Assembly (NCBI GenBank): GCA_015232825.1
Contig: JADFYY010000004.1
Location: 1 to 50,543, forward strand
Origin: Magnetococcales bacterium
GTDB lineage: Bacteria; Pseudomonadota; Magnetococcia; Magnetococcales; Magnetaquicoccaceae
Reading direction: 5' to 3'
Length of the DNA: 50,543 nucleotides
Shown here: positions 30,280-39,398 of the stretch, piece by piece
Numbering within the stretch: position 1 is the first letter of the stretch
How the letters are laid out: each line of letters opens with the position of its first letter
Made by a program: the position numbers and the translations under genes
The notes under the pieces: generated by a model
Databases searched by the model: none
What the model was told of the DNA's origin: nothing
What the model saw: the letters and a program-made list of their open reading frames with translations, nothing else

Positions 30280-33200
30280 TTATTTACCCACGAGCATAAA
30301 AGCCGACCAAATATAGGGATCCGCCCACTCCTGCGAATCCATCAACTCCAAACGCGATTCCCGCAAGGCCTCATGAGGCGTCTTGCCAGCCATCAAACGT
30401 TGATAAAGCCCTGTCATCAGAGCTTGGGTTCCCGCATCACTCACCTCCCACAAGGAGGCAATCACCGATTCTGCTCCCGCTTCCTGAAAGGAACGACGCA
30501 ACCCATACACCCCTTCCCCTTCATGGACCTCACCCAATCCAGTCTCACAAGCTGACAAAACCGCCAGCTTGGTTCCGGTCAGATCAATCGACAACACCTC
30601 CAAGGCCGTCAACACCCCATCGTTGCGGGTGTCAATTTCACCAAGAAAACTGGCATTGCTATTAATGCCTGCAAAAGCAAGACCAGCTCGCAATAATGGA
30701 TTATCCCCCGGCGGTGGCAATTTCATTTCACCACCGCGCTGCATCTTCAACAGCCGTTTTCTCAAACTGTCATCTGGCTTGAGAAAAAAGCCATGTGTGG
30801 CAATATGCAAAATCTCTGGCGGATTTTGAATGGACTGGACCACCTTTTCTTGAGCATCCAACTGCGAATAGATCTGATTCTCTTTCTTTTTGTCTTCAGC
30901 CTGATGAATGATTAGTTTGCCCTCTTTTTCAGCCCCCGGCAATGGATCAAAATGCAACCCGCGCATACCCTGGGAAAAAGCCCGCAACCCTTCCCGCACC
31001 TCAGCCGAAGCCGAACGTTTACCCACAATCTCTTGAATGGCCTGACGGTCCACCACCTTGTCTGTGTCATAATCGGGACCGGCCAAAATCAGCAATCCGC
31101 CAGTGGCCGTCGGAGTTTCCGAAGGCAAAAGGTCGCGACTCGATGTCAAGAAATGAAGATCCAGACTTTTGGACAGATAAGTCCCTTCTTCATCGATCAA
31201 GGCGTTGAATGGCAAAATATTCAACATCCCGTCTGGCACAACATAGATAATAGACTTGCCACCCAAAACTTTTTTAAGAGGAGCCCAAATCACATCATAG
31301 GTCTCCTGCCCGGCCTTGGAGAGTTCTTCTGGGTCAACATTTTCCTGCTGAATCACCGAGCGATAATTTACGATGAGCTTCTGGATCTCATCCATTTCTG
31401 TCCAATAAGGAACCATGGAAAAAACCGCCTTGCCCCCTTCATTCCGCATCACCCCGGCCACCAAGCGATTCTTTCCCCGTTCGGAATAGACCATGAAATC
31501 CACCAACACAGCCCCGTCAGGTAAATTAACCAGAAGTTGTTCAACGGTCAAAGGGGTCACAGAACGGCGAAACCGCTTGCTGACCCGTCCCAACTCCAGT
31601 TGCAGCCGATCCACGCTCTCTTCCAAATCGTGAATGACCCGCAAGTGATTGGCCTGGGTCTCTGGGGTCGGGCCTGAAAGTGTCAAGGCCGCCAATTTTT
31701 TGCGTGCTGCGGTCAAACGACGCCCAATCACCTCCAATTGAGGATTCTTGGCCATTTGAACCACCTGCCGCATCTCAGAGGTGACCTTGAGCAGCAACCC
31801 CTTGCGCTGCAAACCGATCTCCAACAACTCCCGACCACCCACAGATGGCTCCAAACGGGTGACCTGCGACAAAAAGGTATTCAGTTCCCCCCGATGCAGC
31901 CGCACATAGCCTTCACGGGCATTGTCACCCGTAGCCCAGAGCATCCGATTCAAAAATTCGGTACGCCGCTTGAAACCCTCCTGACGCAAAACAAAAGCTT
32001 CTTGCAAAGACTTTTTATCTTTCTTAGCCTCCATCACGTCAGCCAAGGTATGCAAGGCTTCAAAGGTGTAAGGGTGCTGTTTTCCCAACTCCTGCTCGTC
32101 GAGTTCCAAAGCCTTTTTTAGAAGTTCCTCGGCATCCCCAAGCCGTTCCATCTCCAGGTAGAGTAACCCAAGATCGTGCATGGAACGCATCACGTCCATG
32201 TGACGCTCACCCAGTACGGACTTGCGCATGGCCAAGGCTTTCTTGAACAGTTTTTCCGCCACATCTTTGGCCCCCAGCTTGTGGCGCACACGAGCCAGAT
32301 TGTTCATCGCCTTGAGTGTTCGTTGATGGGCCTCGCCATAGGTCTCGGTCCATTGGTTCAACACCTTTTCAAACAAAGGCGCGGCATCTTTATAATTCTG
32401 TTGCAGCAGATAGAGGTAGGCTAGGTTATTGACAAAAGCGATGGAATCGGCATGTTTCTCCCCCATATTCTTGGTAGAGATGGCGATGGCCGTCTGATAA
32501 AGGGGTTCAGCTTTGTCGAAATTGCCCTGACTCTCATGCAGCAAAGCCAGATTGTTCAACGTCGCCAAAGTCTCTGGGTTGTCCTCGCCGACTAGTTTCT
32601 GGGAACTCTTCAATGCGGCCCGGAGCAACGGTTCTGCCTCGTCATACAACCCTTCGTTTTCAAGCACCAGCCCCAAATTGTTCATCACGTTGATAGAAGC
32701 TTGATGCTCGGTTCCCAACAGCTTGCGGTATCCATCCAGAACCTCCGCATACCCTTTTTCCGCCTCGGCCAATTTTCCCTGACGACGATACACCCCTGCC
32801 AACTTGTTTTGTGTTGCCAAATAATTGGGATGATCCGCACCCAAATGGGTTTTCTCACCGGCCAACACCTCGATGAGCAAAGGCTCAGCCTTGTCATACT
32901 CGCCCGAATCCTCGAATACCAAAGCCAAGGCCCCCTTGGCATCCAATACCGCCGAAGTGACCGACCCCTTCTGCGCCAAGGCGATAATCTCTTCGAGTTC
33001 CTTGCGGGCCTCGTTGAAACGGCCATCCCGACGGATCAATTCAGCGGCCTCAATGCGGGCTGTCAAAACAACCGGATCCCCTGGAACAAAGGCTGCCTTA
33101 TGAATTTTGGCCACTTGTTCATACAGTGCCAGTGCCCCTTTGAGATCCCCAGCCCGACCACGCACCACAGCGTGCTGATTCAAACATTCAGCCAGTTGGG

Positions 33201-34167
33201 GATGATACGGTCCCAGATTTTTTTCAAATTTGCCACAAGCTCCTTCCAGCCATTTCTGAGCTACGTCCAAGTTGCCAATGTTCAACAACAACCGCGCCCG
33301 TGCCAAACCCGCAGACAACGAAGAGGGGTGATCCGGGCCAACAGCCGTTTCCCATCCCGCGACAATGACCTTGCGCAACTCATCGGCTTTTGCCAATTGA
33401 TGCCCAGCCTCCAGGAGATCGGCTTGCAAGGATTTCACCTTTAAAGTGTCAGGATGATCCGCACCAAGAATTTCTGTGCCCAGAGCAACCGACTGTTCCA
33501 AACCAGAGTTGGCTTCCGCAACCGCGCCATTTTGATAGTGCAACAATGCCAAATCCCGCAAACTGACGAATACGGCGTAATGCTTGTCGCCAAACTCCCC
33601 TTTGGCCAATTCCAAGGCCTTAGCAGCCTTTTGGATGGCCACAGCCGCACTCCCTTTGGCCATCAATGCGGCGGACTCCTGCGTCAACTCCGACCAAGCC
33701 TGGGCAGACTTGGCCTTGTCAGCGGGAAATGCCGAGGCCTGAGTGATCTTTTCATTCACCTTGTCTGGCATGACATCTCGAAGTTGCAAAATGGCGTCAT
33801 TATAGACCGCGACATCCGCCTGCTTGCCTGCAGCCCCCGCCAAGCCGACAACCTTGAGAAAAAGAGTCAACGCCTGTTCGCCACGTCCAAGTTGACGACT
33901 CAACATGGCGGCAGAGTGAAGATAATCCAAATGGTCTGGGACCAGTTCAATGGCCTTGACAAAATGGTCCAGTGCGACCGCCAGTTCATTCTTAGCCACA
34001 GCCTCCTTGGCCAATCGAACCTCTTCCTTGGCAAGGGCCGGAGCAGCCTCTCCAGCGAAACTGGCACCGGGTCCAAGAATCCCCCCCAACAACAAGAGCG
34101 CACCCAGCAAGGGTCCATGCAATCGACGTCGCGCATCACCAGAAAACAAATCCATTCCAAGGCTCAT
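30280..34167 (-). CDS. Exported TPR-CHAT domain protein (putative cysteine protease, caspase/HetF-associated family)
   Basis: Signal-peptide-like N-terminus (RRRLHGPLLGALLLLGGILGPGASFAGEA), many TPRs (e.g. ALNNLALLHESQGNFDKAEPLYQTAI), and a C-terminal CHAT domain with EILHIATHGFF (His) and LAVLSACETGLGEVHEGEGVYGLRRSFQEAGAESVIASLWEVSD (Cys). Confidence 0.93.
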   Translation of the reverse strand: MSLGMDLFSGDARRRLHGPLLGALLLLGGILGPGASFAGEAAPALAKEEVRLAKEAVAKNELAVALDHFVKAIELVPDHLDYLHSAAMLSRQLGRGEQALTLFLKVVGLAGAAGKQADVAVYNDAILQLRDVMPDKVNEKITQASAFPADKAKSAQAWSELTQESAALMAKGSAAVAIQKAAKALELAKGEFGDKHYAVFVSLRDLALLHYQNGAVAEANSGLEQSVALGTEILGADHPDTLKVKSLQADLLEAGHQLAKADELRKVIVAGWETAVGPDHPSSLSAGLARARLLLNIGNLDVAQKWLEGACGKFEKNLGPYHPQLAECLNQHAVVRGRAGDLKGALALYEQVAKIHKAAFVPGDPVVLTARIEAAELIRRDGRFNEARKELEEIIALAQKGSVTSAVLDAKGALALVFEDSGEYDKAEPLLIEVLAGEKTHLGADHPNYLATQNKLAGVYRRQGKLAEAEKGYAEVLDGYRKLLGTEHQASINVMNNLGLVLENEGLYDEAEPLLRAALKSSQKLVGEDNPETLATLNNLALLHESQGNFDKAEPLYQTAIAISTKNMGEKHADSIAFVNNLAYLYLLQQNYKDAAPLFEKVLNQWTETYGEAHQRTLKAMNNLARVRHKLGAKDVAEKLFKKALAMRKSVLGERHMDVMRSMHDLGLLYLEMERLGDAEELLKKALELDEQELGKQHPYTFEALHTLADVMEAKKDKKSLQEAFVLRQEGFKRRTEFLNRMLWATGDNAREGYVRLHRGELNTFLSQVTRLEPSVGGRELLEIGLQRKGLLLKVTSEMRQVVQMAKNPQLEVIGRRLTAARKKLAALTLSGPTPETQANHLRVIHDLEESVDRLQLELGRVSKRFRRSVTPLTVEQLLVNLPDGAVLVDFMVYSERGKNRLVAGVMRNEGGKAVFSMVPYWTEMDEIQKLIVNYRSVIQQENVDPEELSKAGQETYDVIWAPLKKVLGGKSIIYVVPDGMLNILPFNALIDEEGTYLSKSLDLHFLTSSRDLLPSETPTATGGLLILAGPDYDTDKVVDRQAIQEIVGKRSASAEVREGLRAFSQGMRGLHFDPLPGAEKEGKLIIHQAEDKKKENQIYSQLDAQEKVVQSIQNPPEILHIATHGFFLKPDDSLRKRLLKMQRGGEMKLPPPGDNPLLRAGLAFAGINSNASFLGEIDTRNDGVLTALEVLSIDLTGTKLAVLSACETGLGEVHEGEGVYGLRRSFQEAGAESVIASLWEVSDAGTQALMTGLYQRLMAGKTPHEALRESRLELMDSQEWADPYIWSAFMLVGK

Positions 34168-34191
34168 TTCATGATCTCCAGGGCATAAGGA

Positions 34192-34509
34192 TCAGCCATT
34201 TTTTTTGAGTTTGTCGATTTCATCACGCACCAAACGTTCCGCCACCTCTGGCAAAAGCTCCATGACCAACTCTCGCACCATTTCCCGTGCAATCCGCTCC
34301 ACACGCGGCGCAAAGGCATCCCGAATGATGGCTGCGAGTTCTTCTCCTTGAGGAAGGGTCATCTCCTCTTGCCGAATGCGTTGAATTTCTTCTTGAATAA
34401 CCTTTTTGGCCAATTCAGGCAGCAACGTCCTGACCAACTCCGCGACCGCATCCCTGGCTCCTGAGGAAAGAAGCGTGGTCAATGGGTGCGGTTGCGATGC
34501 TTCTTGCAT
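34192..34509 (-). CDS. Small helical protein (105 aa) with two similar helical segments, PopZ/DUF2497-like flavour
   Basis: VAELVRTLLPELAKKVIQEEIQRI and VRELVMELLPEVAERLVRDEIDKL are internally similar. Ends 24 bp before the TPR-CHAT start. Confidence 0.6.
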   Translation of the reverse strand: MQEASQPHPLTTLLSSGARDAVAELVRTLLPELAKKVIQEEIQRIRQEEMTLPQGEELAAIIRDAFAPRVERIAREMVRELVMELLPEVAERLVRDEIDKLKKNG

Positions 34510-34613
34510 GTGAGTCGATCTCCTTTAAATTATAATTGAAACGACCTGATCTGCGTAGTATACCATTATTGAAACATCAATTGTTACCAATTTTTTAAAA
34601 AAAATTGAACCAA

Positions 34614-36443
34614 TCAATACGGCCAGATCCAGGGCGTCAAAGCCACGGTCACCCCGCCTACCAGCAGAGACAATGGCCATCCATAACGGACATAATCGTG
34701 TAGACAATAGCCTCCCGGCCCTTGCACCATCAGATTGGTCTGATAGCCAATCGGCGTGACAAAAGAGGCCGACGCGCCCACCAGCACCACGACAGCAAAC
34801 GGCATGACCGAGACCTGTAAATCCCTGGCCGCCGCCACGGCAATGGGTAACACCAACATGGCAGTGGCGTTATTGGTCACTACCTGGGTCATCAAGGCGG
34901 TCACGAGATAAACCACCGCCAGAGAGGCCAACACATGGCCATGAACCAACGCGATCAAGGATTCAGCCAAAAACGTAGCCGCACCAGAGGTTTCCAGGGC
35001 GGTCCCCAGACCAAATGAGGCTGCGATCACCAACAAAACCTGCCACTCCACAGCTCGACGCGCCACGCCACTGGTGACACAACCGGTCAGCAACATCAAC
35101 CCGGATGATACCAAAGCGGCCTTCAAAGTGGAAATGCCACTCACGGTCGCCATCACGACAAACCCCAACAGAATGGCCAAGGCCACTGGAGCGCGTTGAT
35201 GACAAATGGGGCGATAACCCTCCACCGAACGGACCAATAAAAAGTCGTGCGCATAGCGTTGTTGTTCCAGAAAGGCGGGATGGGCTTCCAAAAGCAGTTG
35301 ATCCCCAGGACGAAGCCGGATATCCCCCACCTTGCCAGAGAGCTTGCGGCCATTACGGGCTACAGCCAAAATGGCCGCATGATAAACCGAGCGAAAACGC
35401 CCATCCCGCACGGTTTTACCCACCAGAGGACACTTCGCCGCCACAACTGCCTCCACCATAGCCCGGTGCCGCGCTGGGGCATCCAGTTTGAACACTTGAT
35501 CTGTGGCAGGCAACAGACCCCGTTTGTTACGCAACTCCGCCACAGAATCCACGCGACCGGTAAATACCAAGCGATCCCCACCTTGCAGGCATTGTTGGGA
35601 AGAAACCGCTGGCAACACCTCGCCATTTCTTTGAATCTCGACCAGAAACAGCCCAGGCAGTTGTCGCAGTTGAGCCTGTTGTATGGTTTTGCCTTCCAGC
35701 ACACCGGACTCTTCCACCATCATTTCGACCGTATATTCACGCACATTCGCGAAGGATTCAGCGGCCTCATGATGAGTCGGAAGTCGGCGTATCCCAAAAA
35801 TCAGCACATACAGTATCACGGTGAGGGTGACGGGAAGGCCAATCCAGGCCAACTCCCAAAATGAAAACCCTGCATGACCGAATCGGCTGGCCAGCAAACC
35901 ATGAACCACCAGATTGGTACTGGAACCGACCAGAGTACAAAGCCCAGCCGCTGTGGTCATAAAGGCCATCGGCATCATCAATTGCGAGAGGGGTAATTGA
36001 TACCGTTTGGCCCAGATGCCCAAGGCTGGAATGAACATAGCCACAACTGGGGTATTATTGAGAAACGGAGAGATTGCCAAGATGGGAAGGGCAACGCGCC
36101 ACAGGGCATGGCGGGTCGAACTGGGTTTGCCCAAAACCGTATCGGCCATCCAGATGACGGCCCCTGTTTCTTGCAAGCCAGCCACCACGACGTAGAGTAC
36201 CCCAACCGTGACCACTCCTTCATTGGCCAAACCGGCCAAGGCCTGTTGGGGGGAGATCACTCCCGCGAGCAACAGCAACGTGACCCCACCCAATAAAACC
36301 ACATCCGCCCCATGACGATTGCTCGCCAGCAATACGATACATAAAGCGATCACAACAACGGTCAACCACGCTTCCCAAACCATTAACGTCTCATCTCCCC
36401 CGCCAAATTTTTTTCCTTGACCTGCACCATAGAAAGGTGGCAT
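34614..36443 (-). CDS. SLC13-family permease with central TrkA-C/RCK_C domains; likely start MVWEAWLTVVV (~36383)
   Basis: Two TM halves (NNTPVVAMFIPAL, TTAAGLCTLVGSSTNLVVHG, VTNNATAMLVLPIAVAAA, FVTPIGYQTNLMV) around two TrkA-C-like segments (GVLEGKTIQQAQLRQLPGLFLVEIQRNGEVLP; PLVGKTVRDGRFRSVYHAAILAVARNG). Confidence 0.9.
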   Translation of the reverse strand: MPPFYGAGQGKKFGGGDETLMVWEAWLTVVVIALCIVLLASNRHGADVVLLGGVTLLLLAGVISPQQALAGLANEGVVTVGVLYVVVAGLQETGAVIWMADTVLGKPSSTRHALWRVALPILAISPFLNNTPVVAMFIPALGIWAKRYQLPLSQLMMPMAFMTTAAGLCTLVGSSTNLVVHGLLASRFGHAGFSFWELAWIGLPVTLTVILYVLIFGIRRLPTHHEAAESFANVREYTVEMMVEESGVLEGKTIQQAQLRQLPGLFLVEIQRNGEVLPAVSSQQCLQGGDRLVFTGRVDSVAELRNKRGLLPATDQVFKLDAPARHRAMVEAVVAAKCPLVGKTVRDGRFRSVYHAAILAVARNGRKLSGKVGDIRLRPGDQLLLEAHPAFLEQQRYAHDFLLVRSVEGYRPICHQRAPVALAILLGFVVMATVSGISTLKAALVSSGLMLLTGCVTSGVARRAVEWQVLLVIAASFGLGTALETSGAATFLAESLIALVHGHVLASLAVVYLVTALMTQVVTNNATAMLVLPIAVAAARDLQVSVMPFAVVVLVGASASFVTPIGYQTNLMVQGPGGYCLHDYVRYGWPLSLLVGGVTVALTPWIWPY

Positions 36444-36472
36444 TGTAGGAAGATTGCTTCCCGGTACTAAAC

Positions 36473-36548
<76 letters not shown>

Positions 36549-36564
36549 TAAAAATCAAACACGA

Positions 36565-36591
36565 ACGACCACTTATAAGGTGGTCGTTTTT
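36565..36591 (+). terminator. Rho-independent terminator downstream of tRNA-Lys
   Basis: acgaccac-ttataag-gtggtcgt followed by ttttt. Confidence 0.7.
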
Positions 36592-36704
36592 GTTCCAGTA
36601 ACCTTATAGTACCCGTCTGCTGGTGGTGGACCCTGTTTAAAAAAAATTCCACCCCGACACATTTAATATACCCTCACATCGTCACAATATAAAGGAAACG
36701 AAAC

Positions 36705-36878
36705 ATGATACCCAATAATGCCCAAGCCGTAATGTCTCAAGTTTTCAATAATGCGAAATCAGGCACCTTGACGGACGATATGCTGCTTTCTGTGTTGAAA
36801 CTCTTATTAGATGCTGGAAATTCTGCCTTGGCGCATGAACTCTTGAAGGTCTGGCATGCTGGCAAACGGAAAGCGTAA
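36705..36878 (+). CDS. Short hypothetical protein (57 aa), MIPNNAQAVMSQVFNNAKSGTLTDDMLLSVLKLLLDAGNSALAHELLKVWHAGKRKA
   Basis: Preceded by aaaggaaacg (RBS-like). Its 3' half is duplicated at 37536-37625. Confidence 0.5.
   Translation: MIPNNAQAVMSQVFNNAKSGTLTDDMLLSVLKLLLDAGNSALAHELLKVWHAGKRKA
36782..36871 (+). repeat. Imperfect direct repeat, copy 1 (~90 bp), flanking the TA module
   Basis: ctttctgtgttgaaactcttattagatgctggaaattctgccttggcgcatgaactcttgaaggtctggcatgctggcaaa. Confidence 0.9.
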
Positions 36879-36984
36879 AAAAAATCTGACAGTGATTTGC
36901 TCGATGGAAGTGGAGGGTTTGGTCTTCCTGACCCCCAACGCCATTTCTGGAGGGAGTTTGGCTTGTTCCAAGGGGTGGCGATGA

Positions 36985-37239
36985 TCATCGGTAGACTTCG
37001 CGTCTATGGCCGATCTTGACAACAAGGACAACCAAAATTTCATTTTTCAGTGTATAGAGAACTCGATAATCCCCCACTCGCAAACGATACCCTCCGCCTG
37101 TAAGGGATTTGACGTTGGGAGCAGTCAAAGGATTGGTTGCCAACCTGAATAATGCCTCAACTATGCGCTCGCGGGTTCTCCAATCCAAGGAATCCAAATC
37201 CTTTTCGGCATGAGGATCAATAATGACTCGCCACTCCAT
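36985..37239 (-). CDS. RelE/ParE-superfamily toxin
   Basis: MEWRVIIDPHAEKDLDSLDWRTRERIVEALFRLATNPLTAPNVKSLTGGGYRLRVGDYRVLYTLKNEILVVLVVKIGHRREVYR. Start overlaps the antitoxin stop (TGATG). Confidence 0.9.
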   Translation of the reverse strand: MEWRVIIDPHAEKDLDSLDWRTRERIVEALFRLATNPLTAPNVKSLTGGGYRLRVGDYRVLYTLKNEILVVLVVKIGHRREVYR

Positions 37240-37481
37240 CACATTGCCCCAATCCCTCTTGAGTTTGCGTATTCCTCCAAGGTGATTCCATGATGTCCGC
37301 ACTGCTCCCAAATATTCGCCCGTTCGTGAATCAAGTTGGCGTCAGAAATGTCATCTTCGTCCATTTCAGACAAAATGCGCCCAAACACTTCTTGAATACA
37401 TTCATCAACTGATTGCCCGGATACTCTGGCCATTGTTTGCACACGGGATTCAATTTCATCAGGTAAAACAACCGTCAACAT
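37239..37481 (-). CDS. Cognate antitoxin, ribbon-helix-helix-like N-terminus
   Basis: MLTVVLPDEIESRVQTMARVSGQSVDECIQEVFGRILSEMDEDD. Immediately upstream of, and coupled to, the RelE-like gene. Confidence 0.8.
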   Translation of the reverse strand: MLTVVLPDEIESRVQTMARVSGQSVDECIQEVFGRILSEMDEDDISDANLIHERANIWEQCGHHGITLEEYANSRGIGAM

Positions 37482-37537
37482 GGTTAACCTCCTTTTCCTT
37501 GGCGTATCAATGGAATAACATTATCAGACTCTTGCAT

Positions 37538-37625
37538 GCTGATTTCTGTGTTGAAACGATTATTGGATGCTAAAAACTCTGCCTTGGCGCATGAACTTTT
37601 GAAGGTCTGGCATGCTGGCAAAAAA
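37538..37625 (+). repeat. Imperfect direct repeat, copy 2, flanking the TA module
   Basis: ctgatttctgtgttgaaacgattattggatgctaaaaactctgccttggcgcatgaacttttgaaggtctggcatgctggcaaaa. Confidence 0.9.
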
Positions 37626-37744
37626 AGGATAAAAAAAACAGAGGAATCCCGCACACTGAACCTTCCCATAAGCAATCCGCACAGACCGGACCATCAACGA
37701 TCACAACCGCGACAACTATGGGATAGGTCAGTTTGTGGTGTCGC

Positions 37745-37765
37745 TTGACGCAGTAGATGCGTCAA
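37745..37765. other. Perfect hairpin, 8-bp stem and 5-nt loop
   Basis: ttgacgca-gtaga-tgcgtcaa. No clear U-tract on either strand. Confidence 0.6.
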
Positions 37766-37788
37766 ACAAGCCAAAAGAGGAATTAGGC

Positions 37789-37983
37789 TTAAATTGATCT
37801 CCACTTCATGCTTTGCATTTGAGCAGCCAGAAAATCCTTTTCCGCCTGAGTGAGAAACTGATCAAACAACCCTCCTTGCTTTTGGGCCGCCTGGATGCTC
37901 GACGGATCCTTGGAGCCGGATTGTGGACCCATGGCCGGTTTCATAGGGTAATTGAGCGGTGCGGCAAGGATGGTGATTGACAT
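37789..37983 (-). CDS. Short hypothetical protein (MSITILAAPLNYPMKPAMGPQSGSKDP...FLTQAEKDFLAAQMQSMKWRSI)
   Basis: ORF with plausible start inside the 37789-37998 track ORF. No family recognised. Confidence 0.45.
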   Translation of the reverse strand: MSITILAAPLNYPMKPAMGPQSGSKDPSSIQAAQKQGGLFDQFLTQAEKDFLAAQMQSMKWRSI

Positions 37984-38274
37984 AAATCTCTCTCTCATCT
38001 GCTAGAAGGTTGACTAGGAGTAACCGCAACCTTTATGCATTTTATGTGCCATCACGCACAATCCGCATTCTCTGCACCTTTTTCTCCTTGACTCTGCTGA
38101 AGTGTGGGGTGCGAAATGATTAACGTATGCTATTTTGTCAAACAAATGACACGATTGCAAGGGAGATTCTGACGAACTCTCAAGATGCCAAAACGATGAT
38201 CAAGACCCTCTATTCACCGCACCTATCGCACCAAATAACTTGCCATTATAACGACTGCACGCCATAATTGTCGC

Positions 38275-39390
38275 ATGAACATTGAGGATAAACACTACAT
38301 CTGGCAATTGACCGACTGGCCTAGGATGCGTTACGATCTCGCTACGCTGGCGCGTCCATTGAGTGAGGTGAGCTGCGCCCAAGGGGTACTGTTGGGCAGA
38401 CTGATCGATATCGGTTTGCCACTGCGTGACCAAGCCAGTCTGACCGCTTTGACAGAAGATGTCGTCAAGACCAGCGAGATTGAAGGCGAGCAGCTCGACG
38501 TCGATTCGGTGCGTTCATCCATTGCCCGCCGTCTTGGTGTTGATATTGGTGCCTTGGCCCCGGTTGATCGGCACGTCGATGGCATGGTCGAAATGGTTCT
38601 TGACGCCACAGCCAATTGTGCAGCTCCGCTGACTCCTGAGCGGCTTTTTGGCTGGCATGCATCCTTGTTTCCCACAGGGTACAGCGGTTTAACCAAGATT
38701 CGTGTCGGAACATGGCGAAACGATGCCTCTGGGCCAATGCAGGTGGTCTCTGGACCGGTTCATCGTCAACAAGTCCATTACGAAGCACCACCAGCAGCAA
38801 GCCTGGAGGCCGAGGTCGCCAACTTCCTGGCTTGGGCGAATGCAGACACATCTGAACCAGCCTTGATCAAAAGTGGACTGGCGCATCTATGGTTTGTGAC
38901 GTTGCACCCCTTTGAGGATGGCAATGGCCGCATTGCCCGTGCAGTAGGCGATCTGTTCCTGACCCGCGCCGATGGTAGTCCGCAACGATTTTACAGCCTG
39001 TCCGCGCAAATCCAACGTGAACGCAAAGCCTACTACGACATCCTGGAGTACACCCAGAAAGGCACGTTGGATCTCACTGAGTGGCTGGCTTGGTTTCTTG
39101 GTATTCTGCTCCGAGCTGTGGAGAGTGCCCAACACACGCTCGACGAGGTGATGGTAAAAATGAGTTTCTGGCAACGTTGGGCAGGCATACCGTTGAACGA
39201 AAGACAAGTAAAGTTGCTCAACCGGCTACTCGATGGCTTCCAAGGAAAACTCACCAGCAGCAAATGGGCGGCCATCGCCAAATGCTCGTCTGATACGGCT
39301 TTGCGCGATATCAACGAATTAATCGCACTTGGTATACTGTGCAAGATGGCCAGCGGTGGACGAAGTACCGCTTATGAACTTGTCAATTGA
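38275..39390 (+). CDS. Fic/DOC family protein (DUF4172-type N-terminus)
   Basis: Fic motif HPFEDGNGRIARAVGDLFL. N-terminal YIWQLTDWPRMRYD typical of Fic proteins with a DUF4172 region. Confidence 0.93.
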   Translation: MNIEDKHYIWQLTDWPRMRYDLATLARPLSEVSCAQGVLLGRLIDIGLPLRDQASLTALTEDVVKTSEIEGEQLDVDSVRSSIARRLGVDIGALAPVDRHVDGMVEMVLDATANCAAPLTPERLFGWHASLFPTGYSGLTKIRVGTWRNDASGPMQVVSGPVHRQQVHYEAPPAASLEAEVANFLAWANADTSEPALIKSGLAHLWFVTLHPFEDGNGRIARAVGDLFLTRADGSPQRFYSLSAQIQRERKAYYDILEYTQKGTLDLTEWLAWFLGILLRAVESAQHTLDEVMVKMSFWQRWAGIPLNERQVKLLNRLLDGFQGKLTSSKWAAIAKCSSDTALRDINELIALGILCKMASGGRSTAYELVN

Positions 39391-39398
39391 ATAGAGAT

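Noticed and set aside
34580-34612. AT-rich inverted sequence (caattttttaaaaaaaattg) as a terminator for the SLC13 gene
   Set aside because: Self-complementary A/T run without a GC stem. Too weak to call.
36737-37043. Minus-strand ORFs overlapping the 57-aa ORF and the TA toxin
   Set aside because: Antisense readings of the direct repeat with no family signal. The RelE/ParE frame is clearly the coding one.
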